64,000 bases of DNA from an uncultured Eubacterium sp. (GCA_934316845.1 CAKRDZ010000018.1:1-64000); one strand, 5' to 3'. Counted from the stretch's first letter, positions 7,871-16,498 are shown. Notes: a model not told the origin generated them from the sequence alone. Made by a program: numbers and translations.

Positions 7871-8503
7871 ATGAAGACAAGAGAGGAAGCATTGAATTAC
7901 GCGCTGTCTTTTGCGGAGACTTATCAGGATGCTCCTTTCCGGGATCAGAACTGGCAGCTGGTGCGGGTGAAAGGGTCAAAAAAGGCGTTTTTGTGGACAT
8001 ATGAAAAAGAGGGAAAGATCTGGCTTAATGTGAAGGTGAATCCGGAAACGCGAGAGTTTTGGAGGACAGCATACGATGCCGTCATACCGGGCTGGCATCA
8101 AAATAAAGAACACTGGAATACGGTTATTTTAGATGGAACGATACCGGAAAAGGAAGTCCGGCAGATGATCGCGGAAAGTTATGACCTTGTTACCGACAGT
8201 CCGACAAAGCGGATTTACGAGGCGGTGAAAAGGATACCGCAAGGGCATGTGGCAACTTATGGACAGGTCGCGCAGATGGCGGGAAATCCGAAGATGGCAC
8301 GGGCAGTTGGAAATGCCCTCCACAAAAATCCGGATCCGGAGCACATCCCCTGCTTTCGGGTAGTCAACGGCAAAGGAGAACTTGCCGGTGAATTTGCCTT
8401 TGGCGGGGAAGGCGGGCAGACCAGATTGCTGGAAGAAGACGGCATCCCCGTCGAAAATGGACGGGTGGACTTGGAAAAATATGGAATTGATCTAGGACAG
8501 TAA
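7871..8503 (+). CDS. MmcQ/YjbR domain fused to MGMT-like DNA-binding domain
   Basis: A 210-residue fusion. Residues 1 to about 108 match the MmcQ/YjbR (CyaY-like) fold. Residues about 111-205 match the DNA-binding domain of O6-alkylguanine DNA alkyltransferases: RIPQGHVATYGQVAQMAG helix-turn-helix, ARAVGNAL, then the active-site loop. The usual PCHRV reads P160-C-F-R-V, so the acceptor Cys161 is kept but the catalytic His is Phe. It thus differs both from true alkyltransferases and from ATL proteins, which replace the Cys. Repair activity is uncertain; damage recognition is likely. Its last 12 bases overlap the convergent second MATE gene. Confidence 0.85.
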   Translation: MKTREEALNYALSFAETYQDAPFRDQNWQLVRVKGSKKAFLWTYEKEGKIWLNVKVNPETREFWRTAYDAVIPGWHQNKEHWNTVILDGTIPEKEVRQMIAESYDLVTDSPTKRIYEAVKRIPQGHVATYGQVAQMAGNPKMARAVGNALHKNPDPEHIPCFRVVNGKGELAGEFAFGGEGGQTRLLEEDGIPVENGRVDLEKYGIDLGQ

Positions 8504-9856
8504 CTTTTTGGAAGGCCGGTAAACGATCAATGCAATAAAAATCAGTACTGCCGTAACGGAAAGGCTGATTGGATAAGCCATCATAAGAGTGTGGAACGTG
8601 CGGCTGGACGGAAATACACCATACACCCACGCGATCCGGACTCCGCATACACCGAGGATCGTAAGCAGGGCAGGTACCAGTGAAATTCCAAAACCACGGA
8701 GATAACCGGACATCAACTCATACATCATACTGAAAATGTAGGCGGTAAATACGAGAAGAAGTCTTGTGTAGCCAAGCTCAATAACCTGTGGATCATGGTT
8801 GAAAATGGCAAGGAGCTGTCTGCCGACAAACAGGATTATGAGGATAGCGGCAGCCGAAGCAATGGCATCTTCGATCAGACATAAGGCCAGAGTCTTTTTG
8901 CAGCGTTTCATCTGTCTTGCACCGTAATTCTGACCGACAAAAGTGGTACATGCCTGACTGAAAGAATTCATGATATAATAGGCAAATATTTCAATGTTAA
9001 ACGCTGCGCTGGATGCCGCAATTACGATGGTTCCAAGACTGTTAATAGCCGCCTGGATCACGATGTTTGCGATGGCAAAAACGGCACTCTGGATGCCGGC
9101 GGGAAGTCCTATTTTTAAGATTTTCCCGAAGGTAGTCATTTCAATTCGCAGATCTTTGATATCCACATGGATAAATTTATCTGTTTTCAGCAGTTTATAA
9201 AATAGAAAGCAGGAACTCACCACATTGGAAATTACGGTAGCGATGGCGACGCCATCTACGTTTCTGTGACATACAATTACAAAAAACAGATTTAACAATA
9301 CATTTAATACGCCGGAAAAAGCCAGGGCGATCAGGGGCATTTTTGTTTCTCCGATGCTGCGGAAAATGGCCGATTCAAAATTGTATAAAAGGATGGCGGG
9401 CATTCCCATCAGATAGATACGCATGTAACGAAGTGCCAAAGGAAAAACTTCGGCTGGTACATTGAGCTGCTGTAAAATAGTGGAAACCAATAATTCTCCA
9501 AGAATTGCGATCAGTACACCACCCAGAAGGGCAGCTACGATCGAAGTATGTACGGCATCGTGAATCTGCTTTTGATCTTTTCTGCCGACGGCATTGGCAA
9601 TGACAACATTGGCGCCGAGAGCGATGCCGATAAACAGATTCAGGATCAGACCGATGACCGGGCTGTTTGCTCCGACGGCTGCGACGGAGGCAGTGCTCTG
9701 AGAGCCGGTAAAATTACCTACGATAGCGATATCGGAGGCATTAAATAATTGTTCTAATATTCCTGTTGCTGCAACCGGAAGTGCATATTGTGGGATTTTA
9801 TTCCAGATACTTCCATTCAACATATCTAATTTTGGATGTTTTTCGGTATTACTCAT
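8492..9856 (-). CDS. MATE family efflux transporter
   Basis: A 454-residue membrane antiporter of the MATE family, paralogous to the protein at 6535 but clearly divergent. The start follows AGAGGAAATT. The segment YALPVAATGILEQLFNASDIAIVGNF and the later pseudo-repeat (GLPAGIQSAVFAIANIVIQAAIN) mark the two six-helix bundles. It is transcribed towards the MmcQ-MGMT gene and overlaps its end by 12 bases. No adjacent regulator. Substrate unknown. Confidence 0.92.
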   Translation of the reverse strand: MSNTEKHPKLDMLNGSIWNKIPQYALPVAATGILEQLFNASDIAIVGNFTGSQSTASVAAVGANSPVIGLILNLFIGIALGANVVIANAVGRKDQKQIHDAVHTSIVAALLGGVLIAILGELLVSTILQQLNVPAEVFPLALRYMRIYLMGMPAILLYNFESAIFRSIGETKMPLIALAFSGVLNVLLNLFFVIVCHRNVDGVAIATVISNVVSSCFLFYKLLKTDKFIHVDIKDLRIEMTTFGKILKIGLPAGIQSAVFAIANIVIQAAINSLGTIVIAASSAAFNIEIFAYYIMNSFSQACTTFVGQNYGARQMKRCKKTLALCLIEDAIASAAAILIILFVGRQLLAIFNHDPQVIELGYTRLLLVFTAYIFSMMYELMSGYLRGFGISLVPALLTILGVCGVRIAWVYGVFPSSRTFHTLMMAYPISLSVTAVLIFIALIVYRPSKKLLS

Positions 9857-9971
9857 AAGAATTTCCTCTTTTTCTCTTAGTTCTCCATTGATATTCTATT
9901 ATAAAGCACAATATGCTTCATAGCAAATAGATATAAATTATTGTAAACCATAGTTTCAAGGAATGGTAAAA

Positions 9972-11189
9972 TTAGCATCCGGTTTCGTATTCACAGTATG
10001 TCCGGTACGTCCTTCCGTACTGTTTTCTGCCATTTACATAGCGGAAAGGACGGATGGAGATAGATCCATAATAATCCACGTCTTCATCAGCTGCTTTTTT
10101 CGAGGAAATGTGGAGTCTACCATGGCATTTTCCACTCTCCACGGTTTTTGTAATTCCTTCGGTTTTTATTTCATAGCCATCTGAACCTTTTACTTTGGCC
10201 CATTCAACATCAAAGAGGTATTCTGGATTTTTTTTCGAACCGGAAGGGGTGACATCTGCATAGCAGGGGGTAAAACTTTCGGAAAAATCATTGGGAAATT
10301 CCAACGTGGTATCTTCCTCGAAATCTTCCGAAAAAAGTTCGTCAAATCCATTTTTCAGGATCTTGTCGGTTTTTCCATGAAAAACCAGTGTGTCGATGGT
10401 GTCACAGAGAGAACATTCTTCTATTTTTCGGATACCTTTTCCAAAAATCATGGTTTTGACACGGCGTCCCGAAAAGGCAAAAGATTTGATTTCTTTTACC
10501 GAATCCGGAATGACAATACGATTTAGTTTCGAACCGTTATCGTTCCGTGAAAAAGCATTTTCTGCAATTGTTTTTACAGAATTTGGAATAACAATATCTT
10601 TCGATTTCCCATAATAATATAATAAAGTCCCTTTATAGATCAGAAATCCGTTTTTCGGTTTAAAATCCGGAAGATACTCTTTAAAAAAGTCACCAAGTTT
10701 GTCATCTAAAACGGAGTAATATCTTCGCTTGCCATGATCAAACCATACGATGTCATCCGGCGACACAAACTCCAGCAGGTTGGCAATGCTCTCGACATCC
10801 AGGTCGCTGGTTCGGAGAATGAGAAGATCTACCATATTGGAGTCGGATTCCTCCGGACTCTGTTTCGGGGTGACCGGGAGGATTTTTTTCACATTTTCAT
10901 TTACAACCAGACAATCTCCGTCCGAACATTTCTTTAAAAAATCATCTCCTGCAAGGGTATCCCCTTTTGCCGGATCAATGCTGTTATACTCGTATAGATC
11001 AATCGTATCCATGGACGAAGGATCCGGTGTTGGCTCTGCTGGAATTCTTGTCGCCGAGGGAGTGGCAGGAGCCTGTGTGGCGGTGGAAACCGGTGCTTGG
11101 GATGGTGTAGTTTGAGCTGGCTGCCCACAGGATGTAATTCCCAGACACAGTGTGAGAATGAGGGCTGTAACATTTCGCTTTTGCTTCAT
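9972..11189 (-). CDS. Lipoprotein with leucine-rich repeats (LRR_5/BspA type)
   Basis: A 405-residue predicted lipoprotein. The ATG at 11189 follows GGAGG, although the frame opens upstream. The signal peptide ends in the lipobox GITSC. A Pro/Thr/Ala/Ser-rich spacer (about 24-60) separates the anchor from the folded part. The middle carries BspA-like LRR_5 repeats (DIVIPNSVKTIAENAFS, RIVIPDSVKEIKSFAFSG). The last 90 residues look like a fibronectin-III-type fold (DVEWAKVKGSDGYEIKT). Such proteins are usually surface-exposed and bind host or polymer ligands. It is a single-gene unit. Confidence 0.8.
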   Translation of the reverse strand: MKQKRNVTALILTLCLGITSCGQPAQTTPSQAPVSTATQAPATPSATRIPAEPTPDPSSMDTIDLYEYNSIDPAKGDTLAGDDFLKKCSDGDCLVVNENVKKILPVTPKQSPEESDSNMVDLLILRTSDLDVESIANLLEFVSPDDIVWFDHGKRRYYSVLDDKLGDFFKEYLPDFKPKNGFLIYKGTLLYYYGKSKDIVIPNSVKTIAENAFSRNDNGSKLNRIVIPDSVKEIKSFAFSGRRVKTMIFGKGIRKIEECSLCDTIDTLVFHGKTDKILKNGFDELFSEDFEEDTTLEFPNDFSESFTPCYADVTPSGSKKNPEYLFDVEWAKVKGSDGYEIKTEGITKTVESGKCHGRLHISSKKAADEDVDYYGSISIRPFRYVNGRKQYGRTYRTYCEYETGC

Positions 11190-11224
11190 AAAAATATCCT
11201 CCGTGTTTCTGTTTTTCCTCATTT

Positions 11225-11269
11225 GTAACGATTCAGGATGTCACGCCCCATTCGGTTTGGAATCGTTAC
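11225..11269. repeat. Short palindromic element (GTAAC-ATTC family)
   Basis: GTAACGATTC and GAATCGTTAC form 10-base inverted ends of a 45-base unit. The left end continues GTAACGATTCAGGA, close to the ends of the elements at 19963 and 23342, and the interior CACGCCCCATT resembles the CACCGCCCATT inside the 23342 copy. It lies just upstream of the LRR lipoprotein start. Confidence 0.6.
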
Positions 11270-11333
11270 CTTGATTTTAGCATAGCAACAATGGAAGATT
11301 CTGTCAATAGACAGAAAAAAATAAAATTTCCTC

Positions 11334-11362
11334 TTGACAAATAAAAAAATTGGGTCTAAGAT
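11334..11362 (+). promoter_or_regulatory. Promoter of T-box leader
   Basis: TTGACA (11334-11339), 17-base spacer, TAAGAT (11357-11362), directly upstream of the T-box leader. Confidence 0.75.
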
Positions 11363-11367
11363 ATAGT

Positions 11368-11730
11368 CAATTCATCGGATAAATGCTTTGAACAGGATAT
11401 GACTTCTCGTATCACCGCTTACAGAAAGCTGTTATTTGTGAGAGACAGTAACAAGGCACGAGAAAGCCCTCACCTGCGAGCTGCTCAGGGGAAAGGTACA
11501 GAGATCGTAGTTATCGTACCGAGTAGTCCGAGCCGGAACCTTACCGTTACATAAGGGAGTCTTCGGATTGGTTTTGTGAGAAACGGTCTGGTGGCGAGTG
11601 AGAGGTCGACAGCAGCATGCCGGCAAGCAGAGTGGTAACGCGGAAGTGATATTAATACATTTTTAGCCTTCGTCTTTGCAGGGTAAATCTTATTAGGTTT
11701 ATCGTGCAAAGAAGGAGGCTTTTTCTTTTG
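11368..11730 (+). ncRNA. T-box riboswitch leader, tentatively leucine
   Basis: The conserved T-box AGAGTGGTAACGCGG lies at about 11629-11643. It is followed by a strong terminator: AGCCTTCGTCTTTGCA pairs with TGCAAAGAAGGAGGCT at 11665-11720, then TTTTCTTTT. Upstream a Stem I can be drawn: CAGG (11393) with CCTG (11473), and CTTCTCGT (11403) with ACGAGAAAG (11458), capped by a hairpin containing TTTGTG. The internal loop between these helices holds CCCTCA. Taking the triplet before the conserved purine gives CTC (11469-11471), a Leu codon. TGGT in the T-box fits a tRNA with discriminator A, as in tRNA-Leu. The specifier assignment is inference; the T-box itself is clear. Confidence 0.88.
11665..11730 (+). 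terminator. T-box regulated terminator
   Basis: A long stem, AGCCTTCGTCTTTGCA against TGCAAAGAAGGAGGCT, with a T-rich tail. The 5' arm follows the T-box closely, as in antiterminator/terminator switches. Confidence 0.85.
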
Positions 11731-11804
11731 CATAGCATGGCGCCGATGAAAATATATTTAAAGAGAGGAGCGCTTTTATGCGACGCTCCGGATTGGAGGA
11801 TATT

Positions 11805-13532
11805 ATGAATACATTAGTTATCGTATTGATCGCAGCGGTTGTTTTATTTGCTGCCTACGTTTTGTATGGACGCTGGCTGGCAAACAAATGGGGCATTGAC
11901 CCAAAAGCGGAGACACCTGCGGTAAAATTCAATGATGGAAAAGATTATGTACCTACCAATGGATGGACTGTGTTCAGCCACCAGTTTTCATCCATCGCCG
12001 GTGCCGGACCGGTTACGGGTGCAATCCAGGCAGCAGCATTCGGCTGGCTTCCGGTTTTGCTCTGGGTATTGATCGGCGGTGTATTCTTTGGTGCGGTTAC
12101 CGACTTTGGAGCCTTGTATGTATCCGTAAAAAATCAGGGAAAATCCATGGGAATGGTAATTGAAAAATACATAGGTAAATTTGGACGAAAAATCTTCCTG
12201 CTTTTCTGCTGGCTGTTTACTTTGATCGTAACGGCAGCATTTGCCGACATGGTTGCCGGAACATTCAATGCATATTCGGTAGAGCAGCCGGGAACATTAG
12301 CCCCAGCGGCAGCAACAAACGGAGCAGCCGGTATGGTGTCCATTATGTTTATGGTATTTGCCGTTATCTTCGGACTGGTTCAGAAAAAATTCAATTTGTC
12401 CGGCTGGAAAGAGGCCGTATTTGGTATCGTGTGCATCGTTCTTTCCTTTGTGATCGGTATGAATTGTCCGTTGGAATTTGGCAAAGATACCTGGAGTTAC
12501 ATCACATTTGTATACATCTTCTTTGCAGCAGTACTTCCAATGTGGCTTTTGAAACAGCCGCGTGATTACATGACGACGTTTATGTTTATTGGAATGATCG
12601 CCGGTGCAGTGGTTGGCTTGTTTGTCGCTCATCCGAGCATGAATCTTCCGGTTTACACAGGATTCAATAATGAGACACTCGGTACGATGTTCCCAATCCT
12701 GTTTGTCACCGTTGCCTGTGGTGCGGTTTCCGGATTCCATAGTCTGGTTTCATCCGGAACATCGTCGAAAACCGTTGAAAACGAAAAAGATATGTTGAAA
12801 GTCGGATATGGTGCGATGGTACTTGAAAGCCTGCTTGCCGTACTGGCACTTTGCGTCGCAGGCGCTGCGGCAAATGCGGATGGAACACCGGCAGTCGGAA
12901 CTCCATTCCAGATCTTTAGTCAGGGAGTTGCCGGATTCTTTGAAATGTTTGGCGTTCCTGTATATGTAGCAACCGTATTTATGACAATGTGTGTATCGGC
13001 ACTTGCTCTTACCAGCCTTGATGCCGTAGCACGTATCGGACGAATGAGTTTTCAGGAACTCTTCAGCGTCGATGATATGGAACATGCCGCTCCTTGGAGA
13101 AAATTGTTCTGCAATACGTATTTCGCTACGATCGTTACACTGTTATGTGGATTTGTACTTACAAAAATTGGATATGCAAATATCTGGCCATTGTTTGGTT
13201 CCGCCAACCAGTTGTTAAGTGCATTGGTTCTTTTGACACTCTGCGTATTTACGAAAGTGACGGGACGAAGCAACAAAATGCTCTTCCCACCGTTGACCAT
13301 CATGCTCTGTGTAACATTTACCGCCTTGGTACAGAGACTGATCGCTATGGTAAAGGCCATCGGAGAAGCAGCTTCCACGACAATTCCGGCAGGTGCCACA
13401 TCTTGGGGAGAGGTATTTATTGCCAATGGATTGCAGCTGATCATTGCTGTATTGCTTATCGTTCTTGGCCTTACAATCGTCATCAACTCGATGAAGAGTT
13501 ATGTCAACAGCAAGAAAAACAGTGAGCAGTAA
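11805..13532 (+). CDS. cstA: CstA-family carbon starvation/peptide or pyruvate transporter
   Basis: A 575-residue polytopic membrane protein of the CstA family, whose members take up peptides or pyruvate. Family signatures are clear: NGWTVFSHQFSSIAGAGPVTG and GFHSLVSSGTSSK, plus many hydrophobic segments. Two starts are plausible. ATG 11805 follows TTGGAGG by five bases and begins right before the first membrane helix. ATG 11778 follows GAGGAG and adds nine residues. The first site and its ATG lie in a GGAGCG/CGCTCC hairpin (11767-11789), so 11805 is preferred. Expression should depend on the upstream T-box, hence on an uncharged tRNA, which suits an importer of peptides or an amino-acid-linked carbon source. 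Confidence 0.92.
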   Translation: MNTLVIVLIAAVVLFAAYVLYGRWLANKWGIDPKAETPAVKFNDGKDYVPTNGWTVFSHQFSSIAGAGPVTGAIQAAAFGWLPVLLWVLIGGVFFGAVTDFGALYVSVKNQGKSMGMVIEKYIGKFGRKIFLLFCWLFTLIVTAAFADMVAGTFNAYSVEQPGTLAPAAATNGAAGMVSIMFMVFAVIFGLVQKKFNLSGWKEAVFGIVCIVLSFVIGMNCPLEFGKDTWSYITFVYIFFAAVLPMWLLKQPRDYMTTFMFIGMIAGAVVGLFVAHPSMNLPVYTGFNNETLGTMFPILFVTVACGAVSGFHSLVSSGTSSKTVENEKDMLKVGYGAMVLESLLAVLALCVAGAAANADGTPAVGTPFQIFSQGVAGFFEMFGVPVYVATVFMTMCVSALALTSLDAVARIGRMSFQELFSVDDMEHAAPWRKLFCNTYFATIVTLLCGFVLTKIGYANIWPLFGSANQLLSALVLLTLCVFTKVTGRSNKMLFPPLTIMLCVTFTALVQRLIAMVKAIGEAASTTIPAGATSWGEVFIANGLQLIIAVLLIVLGLTIVINSMKSYVNSKKNSEQ

Positions 13533-13552
13533 AAGACATAAATAAGAAGAAA

Positions 13553-13589
13553 GTCACTCTCTGCATGTGGGACAGAGGGTGATTTTTTT
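13553..13589 (+). terminator. Terminator after cstA
   Basis: TCACTCTCTG pairs with CAGAGGGTGA, then TTTTTTT. Confidence 0.88.
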
Positions 13590-13650
13590 ATTGTAGGGAG
13601 CGGAAAACTGTGATATGCTAAGAGTAATATTTTAGTAAGGGGAATGCAAA

Positions 13651-14706
13651 ATGGAAGAACAACAAAAACAACACAAGCGAAGAGTACGTTATTCGGGAAA
13701 ATATCCAAAGAAATTTGAAGAAAAATATAAAGAATTGCAGCCGGAAAAATATCAGGATACGATCGCTCATGTTATCCGAAAAGGAAATACGCCGGCGGGA
13801 ATGCACATTTCCATTATGGTGGAGGAAATCCTTGACTATCTGAAAATCCAGCCGGGCGAGATCGGTTTTGATGCGACACTGGGTTATGGGGGACATACGA
13901 AAGCGATGCTTGGCTGCCTGGACGGGCAGGGACATATTTATGCTACAGATGTAGACCCAGAGGAATCCGCAAAGACGAAAGAACGTCTGGAGGCACTTGG
14001 CTATGGCGAAGACATCCTGTCAATCCGCCTGCAGAACTTTTGTACCATTGATGAGATTGCGAAGGAAGTCGGTGGATTTGATTTTATCCTTGCCGATCTC
14101 GGAGTCTCTTCGATGCAGATTGACAATCCCAAGCGCGGATTTTCCTTTAAAGTGGACGGCCCGCTTGATCTGCGGCTGAACCAGAAAGAGGGGATCAGTG
14201 CGGCAGAACGGCTGGCAAATATTGGCAGAGATGAATTGGCGGGAATGCTGTATGAAAACTCCGATGAACCGTATTGTGAAGAGATTGCTAAAGCCATTAC
14301 GGATGAGATTCGGAGAGGCCATGCCATTGATACCACGACAAAACTGCGGGAGATCATCGAAAAGACGCTGGATTTTCTGCCGGAGAAAGAGAAAAAAGAG
14401 ACGGTAAAAAAGACGTGCCAGCGTACCTTTCAGGCACTCCGCATTGACGTCAACCACGAGTTTGAAGTGTTGTATGAATTTATGGAAAAACTGCCGGATG
14501 CACTTAAGCCGGGGGGACGTGTTGCGATTCTCACGTTTCATTCGGGGGAGGACAGACTTGTGAAAAAGGCGCTAAAAGAAGGCTATAAAGCCGGTATTTA
14601 CAGTGAATATTCCAAAGATGTCATACGGCCTTCGGCAAAAGAATGTGCGCAAAATGGGCGCGCCCGTTCGACGAAGATGCGGTACGCGAGAAAAGGAGAG
14701 TTGTAA
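13651..14706 (+). CDS. 16S rRNA (cytosine-1402-N4)-methyltransferase family protein (RsmH/MraW)
   Basis: A 351-residue SAM-dependent methyltransferase of the RsmH family, which N4-methylates C1402 in the decoding centre of 16S rRNA. The SAM motif FDATLGYGGHTKAML, DLGVSSMQID, the RGFSFKVDGPLDLR segment and the C-terminal AILTFHSGEDRLVKK are diagnostic. It carries a lysine-rich N-terminal extension of about 45 residues not seen in the usual enzyme. It sits outside any mraZ-mraW-ftsL cluster, so it may be a second, divergent paralog, although it could be the only copy. The start follows AAGGGGAATGCAAA. The DUF1294 gene follows directly. Confidence 0.88.
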   Translation: MEEQQKQHKRRVRYSGKYPKKFEEKYKELQPEKYQDTIAHVIRKGNTPAGMHISIMVEEILDYLKIQPGEIGFDATLGYGGHTKAMLGCLDGQGHIYATDVDPEESAKTKERLEALGYGEDILSIRLQNFCTIDEIAKEVGGFDFILADLGVSSMQIDNPKRGFSFKVDGPLDLRLNQKEGISAAERLANIGRDELAGMLYENSDEPYCEEIAKAITDEIRRGHAIDTTTKLREIIEKTLDFLPEKEKKETVKKTCQRTFQALRIDVNHEFEVLYEFMEKLPDALKPGGRVAILTFHSGEDRLVKKALKEGYKAGIYSEYSKDVIRPSAKECAQNGRARSTKMRYARKGEL

Positions 14707-14708
14707 AA

Positions 14709-14978
14709 ATGATGGAAAAAGGGCTGTTGCTTTATCTGTTGATCAATATTCTTGTCTGTATTTTATATGGGATCGACAAGTGGAAGGCGGCGCATCACAG
14801 ATGGAGAATACCGGAGGCCACATTGATGCTGTCCGCTGTTTTCGGTGTGTTTGGCGCTTTTATAGGAATGCATCTGTTTCATCATAAGACACACAAACCG
14901 AAATTTTATATCGGTGTGCCGGTTATATTTGTGCTGGAACTGATCTGTATTATCGGTGGTTTTATCTTGAAAAAATGA
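14709..14978 (+). CDS. DUF1294 family small membrane protein
   Basis: An 89-residue protein with about three membrane segments, matching DUF1294: the conserved YGIDKWKAAHHRWRIPEATLM motif and a later HKTHKPKF. The ATG at 14709 is ten bases after AGGAG and two bases after the stop of the methyltransferase gene, so the pair is translated from one mRNA. Function unknown. Confidence 0.9.
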   Translation: MMEKGLLLYLLINILVCILYGIDKWKAAHHRWRIPEATLMLSAVFGVFGAFIGMHLFHHKTHKPKFYIGVPVIFVLELICIIGGFILKK

Positions 14979-15104
14979 GGGAAAAAGAGGATAAATATTT
15001 GGAAATGACAGTGCGTAAAGTTATCTCCAAACGCTATTGTGACGATATAATACATAGAAATATGCGGCATTCACACAGCGGATGTATAGAAAGAGGGGAA
15101 TCGT

Positions 15105-15683
15105 ATGCAGATTAAGGAAGCAAGAGGAATCTATCAAAGCCAGATCAAATCGTACCGGAAAACAGCTTCCGAATTGAAGCAAAAGCAGAAGGAACTGGAA
15201 CAGAAGATCAAGGAGACGCCGAACGGAAAAGTGATTTATGAAAATGAGGCGGTTTCGTTGGAACTGTCATTAAATGCAGTCGAGAAAAAGCAGAGTGAAT
15301 ATCAGGATTATATGGAAAAACTCATGGATAAATGGACCAATGTCGAGATGCTTGTATCGACGGAGCAGCAGACCGATTCCATGAAAGAGGCGGCGGAGGA
15401 ACAGATGAAGATTCTCGAAGTGGCGAGACGGCTCATGAAAGGGGCTAAAGTTCCGCAGTCGGACGAGATGAAACTGATGCAGTTTGACAGCGGTTTGTAT
15501 CAGGTGGCAAAGAGCATTGGTGCTATGGTGCAGAATGAAAAACGTGAAAAATACGATTCGCTCTGGGAGGACGAAGAGGACAAAGAGACGCAGGATCCGA
15601 ACAAAGTGGCAGATTCCGCGGAAGCCCCGGTGGGAGCACCGGATACCGTGTCGGCAGAAATGACAGCGGGAACGGCTGAGTGA
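15105..15683 (+). CDS. Hypothetical coiled-coil protein
   Basis: 192 residues after a good AGAGGGG site. Residues 1 to about 115 are almost entirely charged helix with heptad character (SELKQKQKELEQKIKE; QMKILEVARRLMKGAKVP). The last 50 residues are acidic and then Ala/Pro/Thr-rich, probably disordered. No signal peptide or membrane segment. I do not recognise a family. A TATAAT box at 15046 may be its promoter, but no convincing -35 is visible. Confidence 0.65.
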   Translation: MQIKEARGIYQSQIKSYRKTASELKQKQKELEQKIKETPNGKVIYENEAVSLELSLNAVEKKQSEYQDYMEKLMDKWTNVEMLVSTEQQTDSMKEAAEEQMKILEVARRLMKGAKVPQSDEMKLMQFDSGLYQVAKSIGAMVQNEKREKYDSLWEDEEDKETQDPNKVADSAEAPVGAPDTVSAEMTAGTAE

Positions 15684-15715
15684 TGAGGATTGGAAAAATA
15701 ATAGAAAAATCCCTC

Positions 15716-15744
15716 TTGACAAAGAAGGATTCCCATGATAACAT
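15716..15744 (+). promoter_or_regulatory. Promoter of tetR gene
   Basis: TTGACA (15716-15721), 17-base spacer, TAACAT (15739-15744). The -10 box overlaps the operator palindrome at 15741. Confidence 0.75.
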
Positions 15745-15757
15745 AACGGTGTTATGT
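15741..15757. promoter_or_regulatory. TetR-type operator, copy 1
   Basis: ACATAAC-GGT-GTTATGT, a perfect 7-base inverted repeat over the -10 region of the tetR gene. An almost identical copy precedes the ABC genes at 16464. Autoregulation by the TetR-family protein is the simplest reading. Confidence 0.85.
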
Positions 15758-15776
15758 AGAATAAAAGAAGGCAGGG

Positions 15777-16424
15777 ATGGAATTGGCAAAAGAAGTGAAA
15801 AATGGGGAAACCCGGCACACGTTACTGCAATGTGCGAAAAAAGAATTTATGGAAAAAGGATATTCCAAAGCTTCTTTGCGTTCTATCTGCAAAGAAGCGG
15901 GAGTCACGACGGGCGCGCTGTATTTTTTCTTTCAGGACAAAGATGATCTGTTCTGCAGTCTTGTTTCCGAAAGTCTGATGCGGATCATGCAGCTGATCAA
16001 AGAACATCAGCAGTTAGAGGAAAATGAGGCGAGAGAGGAAATTCTTTCCAGAAATCATGATATGGACAGCGAGAGGATTTTGGTGGAAGTGCTCGTGCAT
16101 GAGATGTATCAGAACCGTGATGAGATGCTTCTGCTCGTAAATGGTGCACAGGGGTCTTCGCTGGAAAATGCGGTTGACCGGATTATTGATGAGATGGACG
16201 CACACAATCTGCATCTTGCGCAGGCGACCTGTCAGGAACTCGGTATTCCGATGCTGGAAGAAAGTCTGGTTCATTGGATGTCACACAACCAGATCGATAT
16301 GTTTCTGTATATGTTAAAGCATATCGAGACGGAAGAACAGGCATTGGCATTTGGCAGGCAGGCAATGGCATATCTGGTAACCGGATGGTTTGCGCTGTTT
16401 GGTGTAGATCTGACGGAAAAGTAG
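15777..16424 (+). CDS. TetR/AcrR family transcriptional regulator
   Basis: A 215-residue repressor. The N-terminal TetR helix-turn-helix is clear (LLQCAKKEFMEKGYSKASLRSICKEAGVTTGALYFFFQDKDDLF, residues about 16-60). The C-terminal ligand-binding half is not assignable to an inducer. The ribosome binding site is modest (AAGGCAGGG close to the ATG). It lies directly upstream of the ABC exporter genes, and both it and they are preceded by the same palindrome ACATAACNGTGTTATGT. It therefore very likely represses itself and the exporter until a ligand binds. Confidence 0.92.
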   Translation: MELAKEVKNGETRHTLLQCAKKEFMEKGYSKASLRSICKEAGVTTGALYFFFQDKDDLFCSLVSESLMRIMQLIKEHQQLEENEAREEILSRNHDMDSERILVEVLVHEMYQNRDEMLLLVNGAQGSSLENAVDRIIDEMDAHNLHLAQATCQELGIPMLEESLVHWMSHNQIDMFLYMLKHIETEEQALAFGRQAMAYLVTGWFALFGVDLTEK

Positions 16425-16463
16425 GCTTTATTGATTTGGATAGAGCCTAAAAAAATGAAATCA

Positions 16464-16480
16464 ACATAACAGTGTTATGT
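16464..16480. promoter_or_regulatory. TetR-type operator, copy 2
   Basis: ACATAAC-AGT-GTTATGT, identical in both arms to the copy at 15741. It ends 18 bases before the ABC ATPase start. Confidence 0.85.
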
Positions 16481-16498
16481 AATGAAATGGAGGAAATT

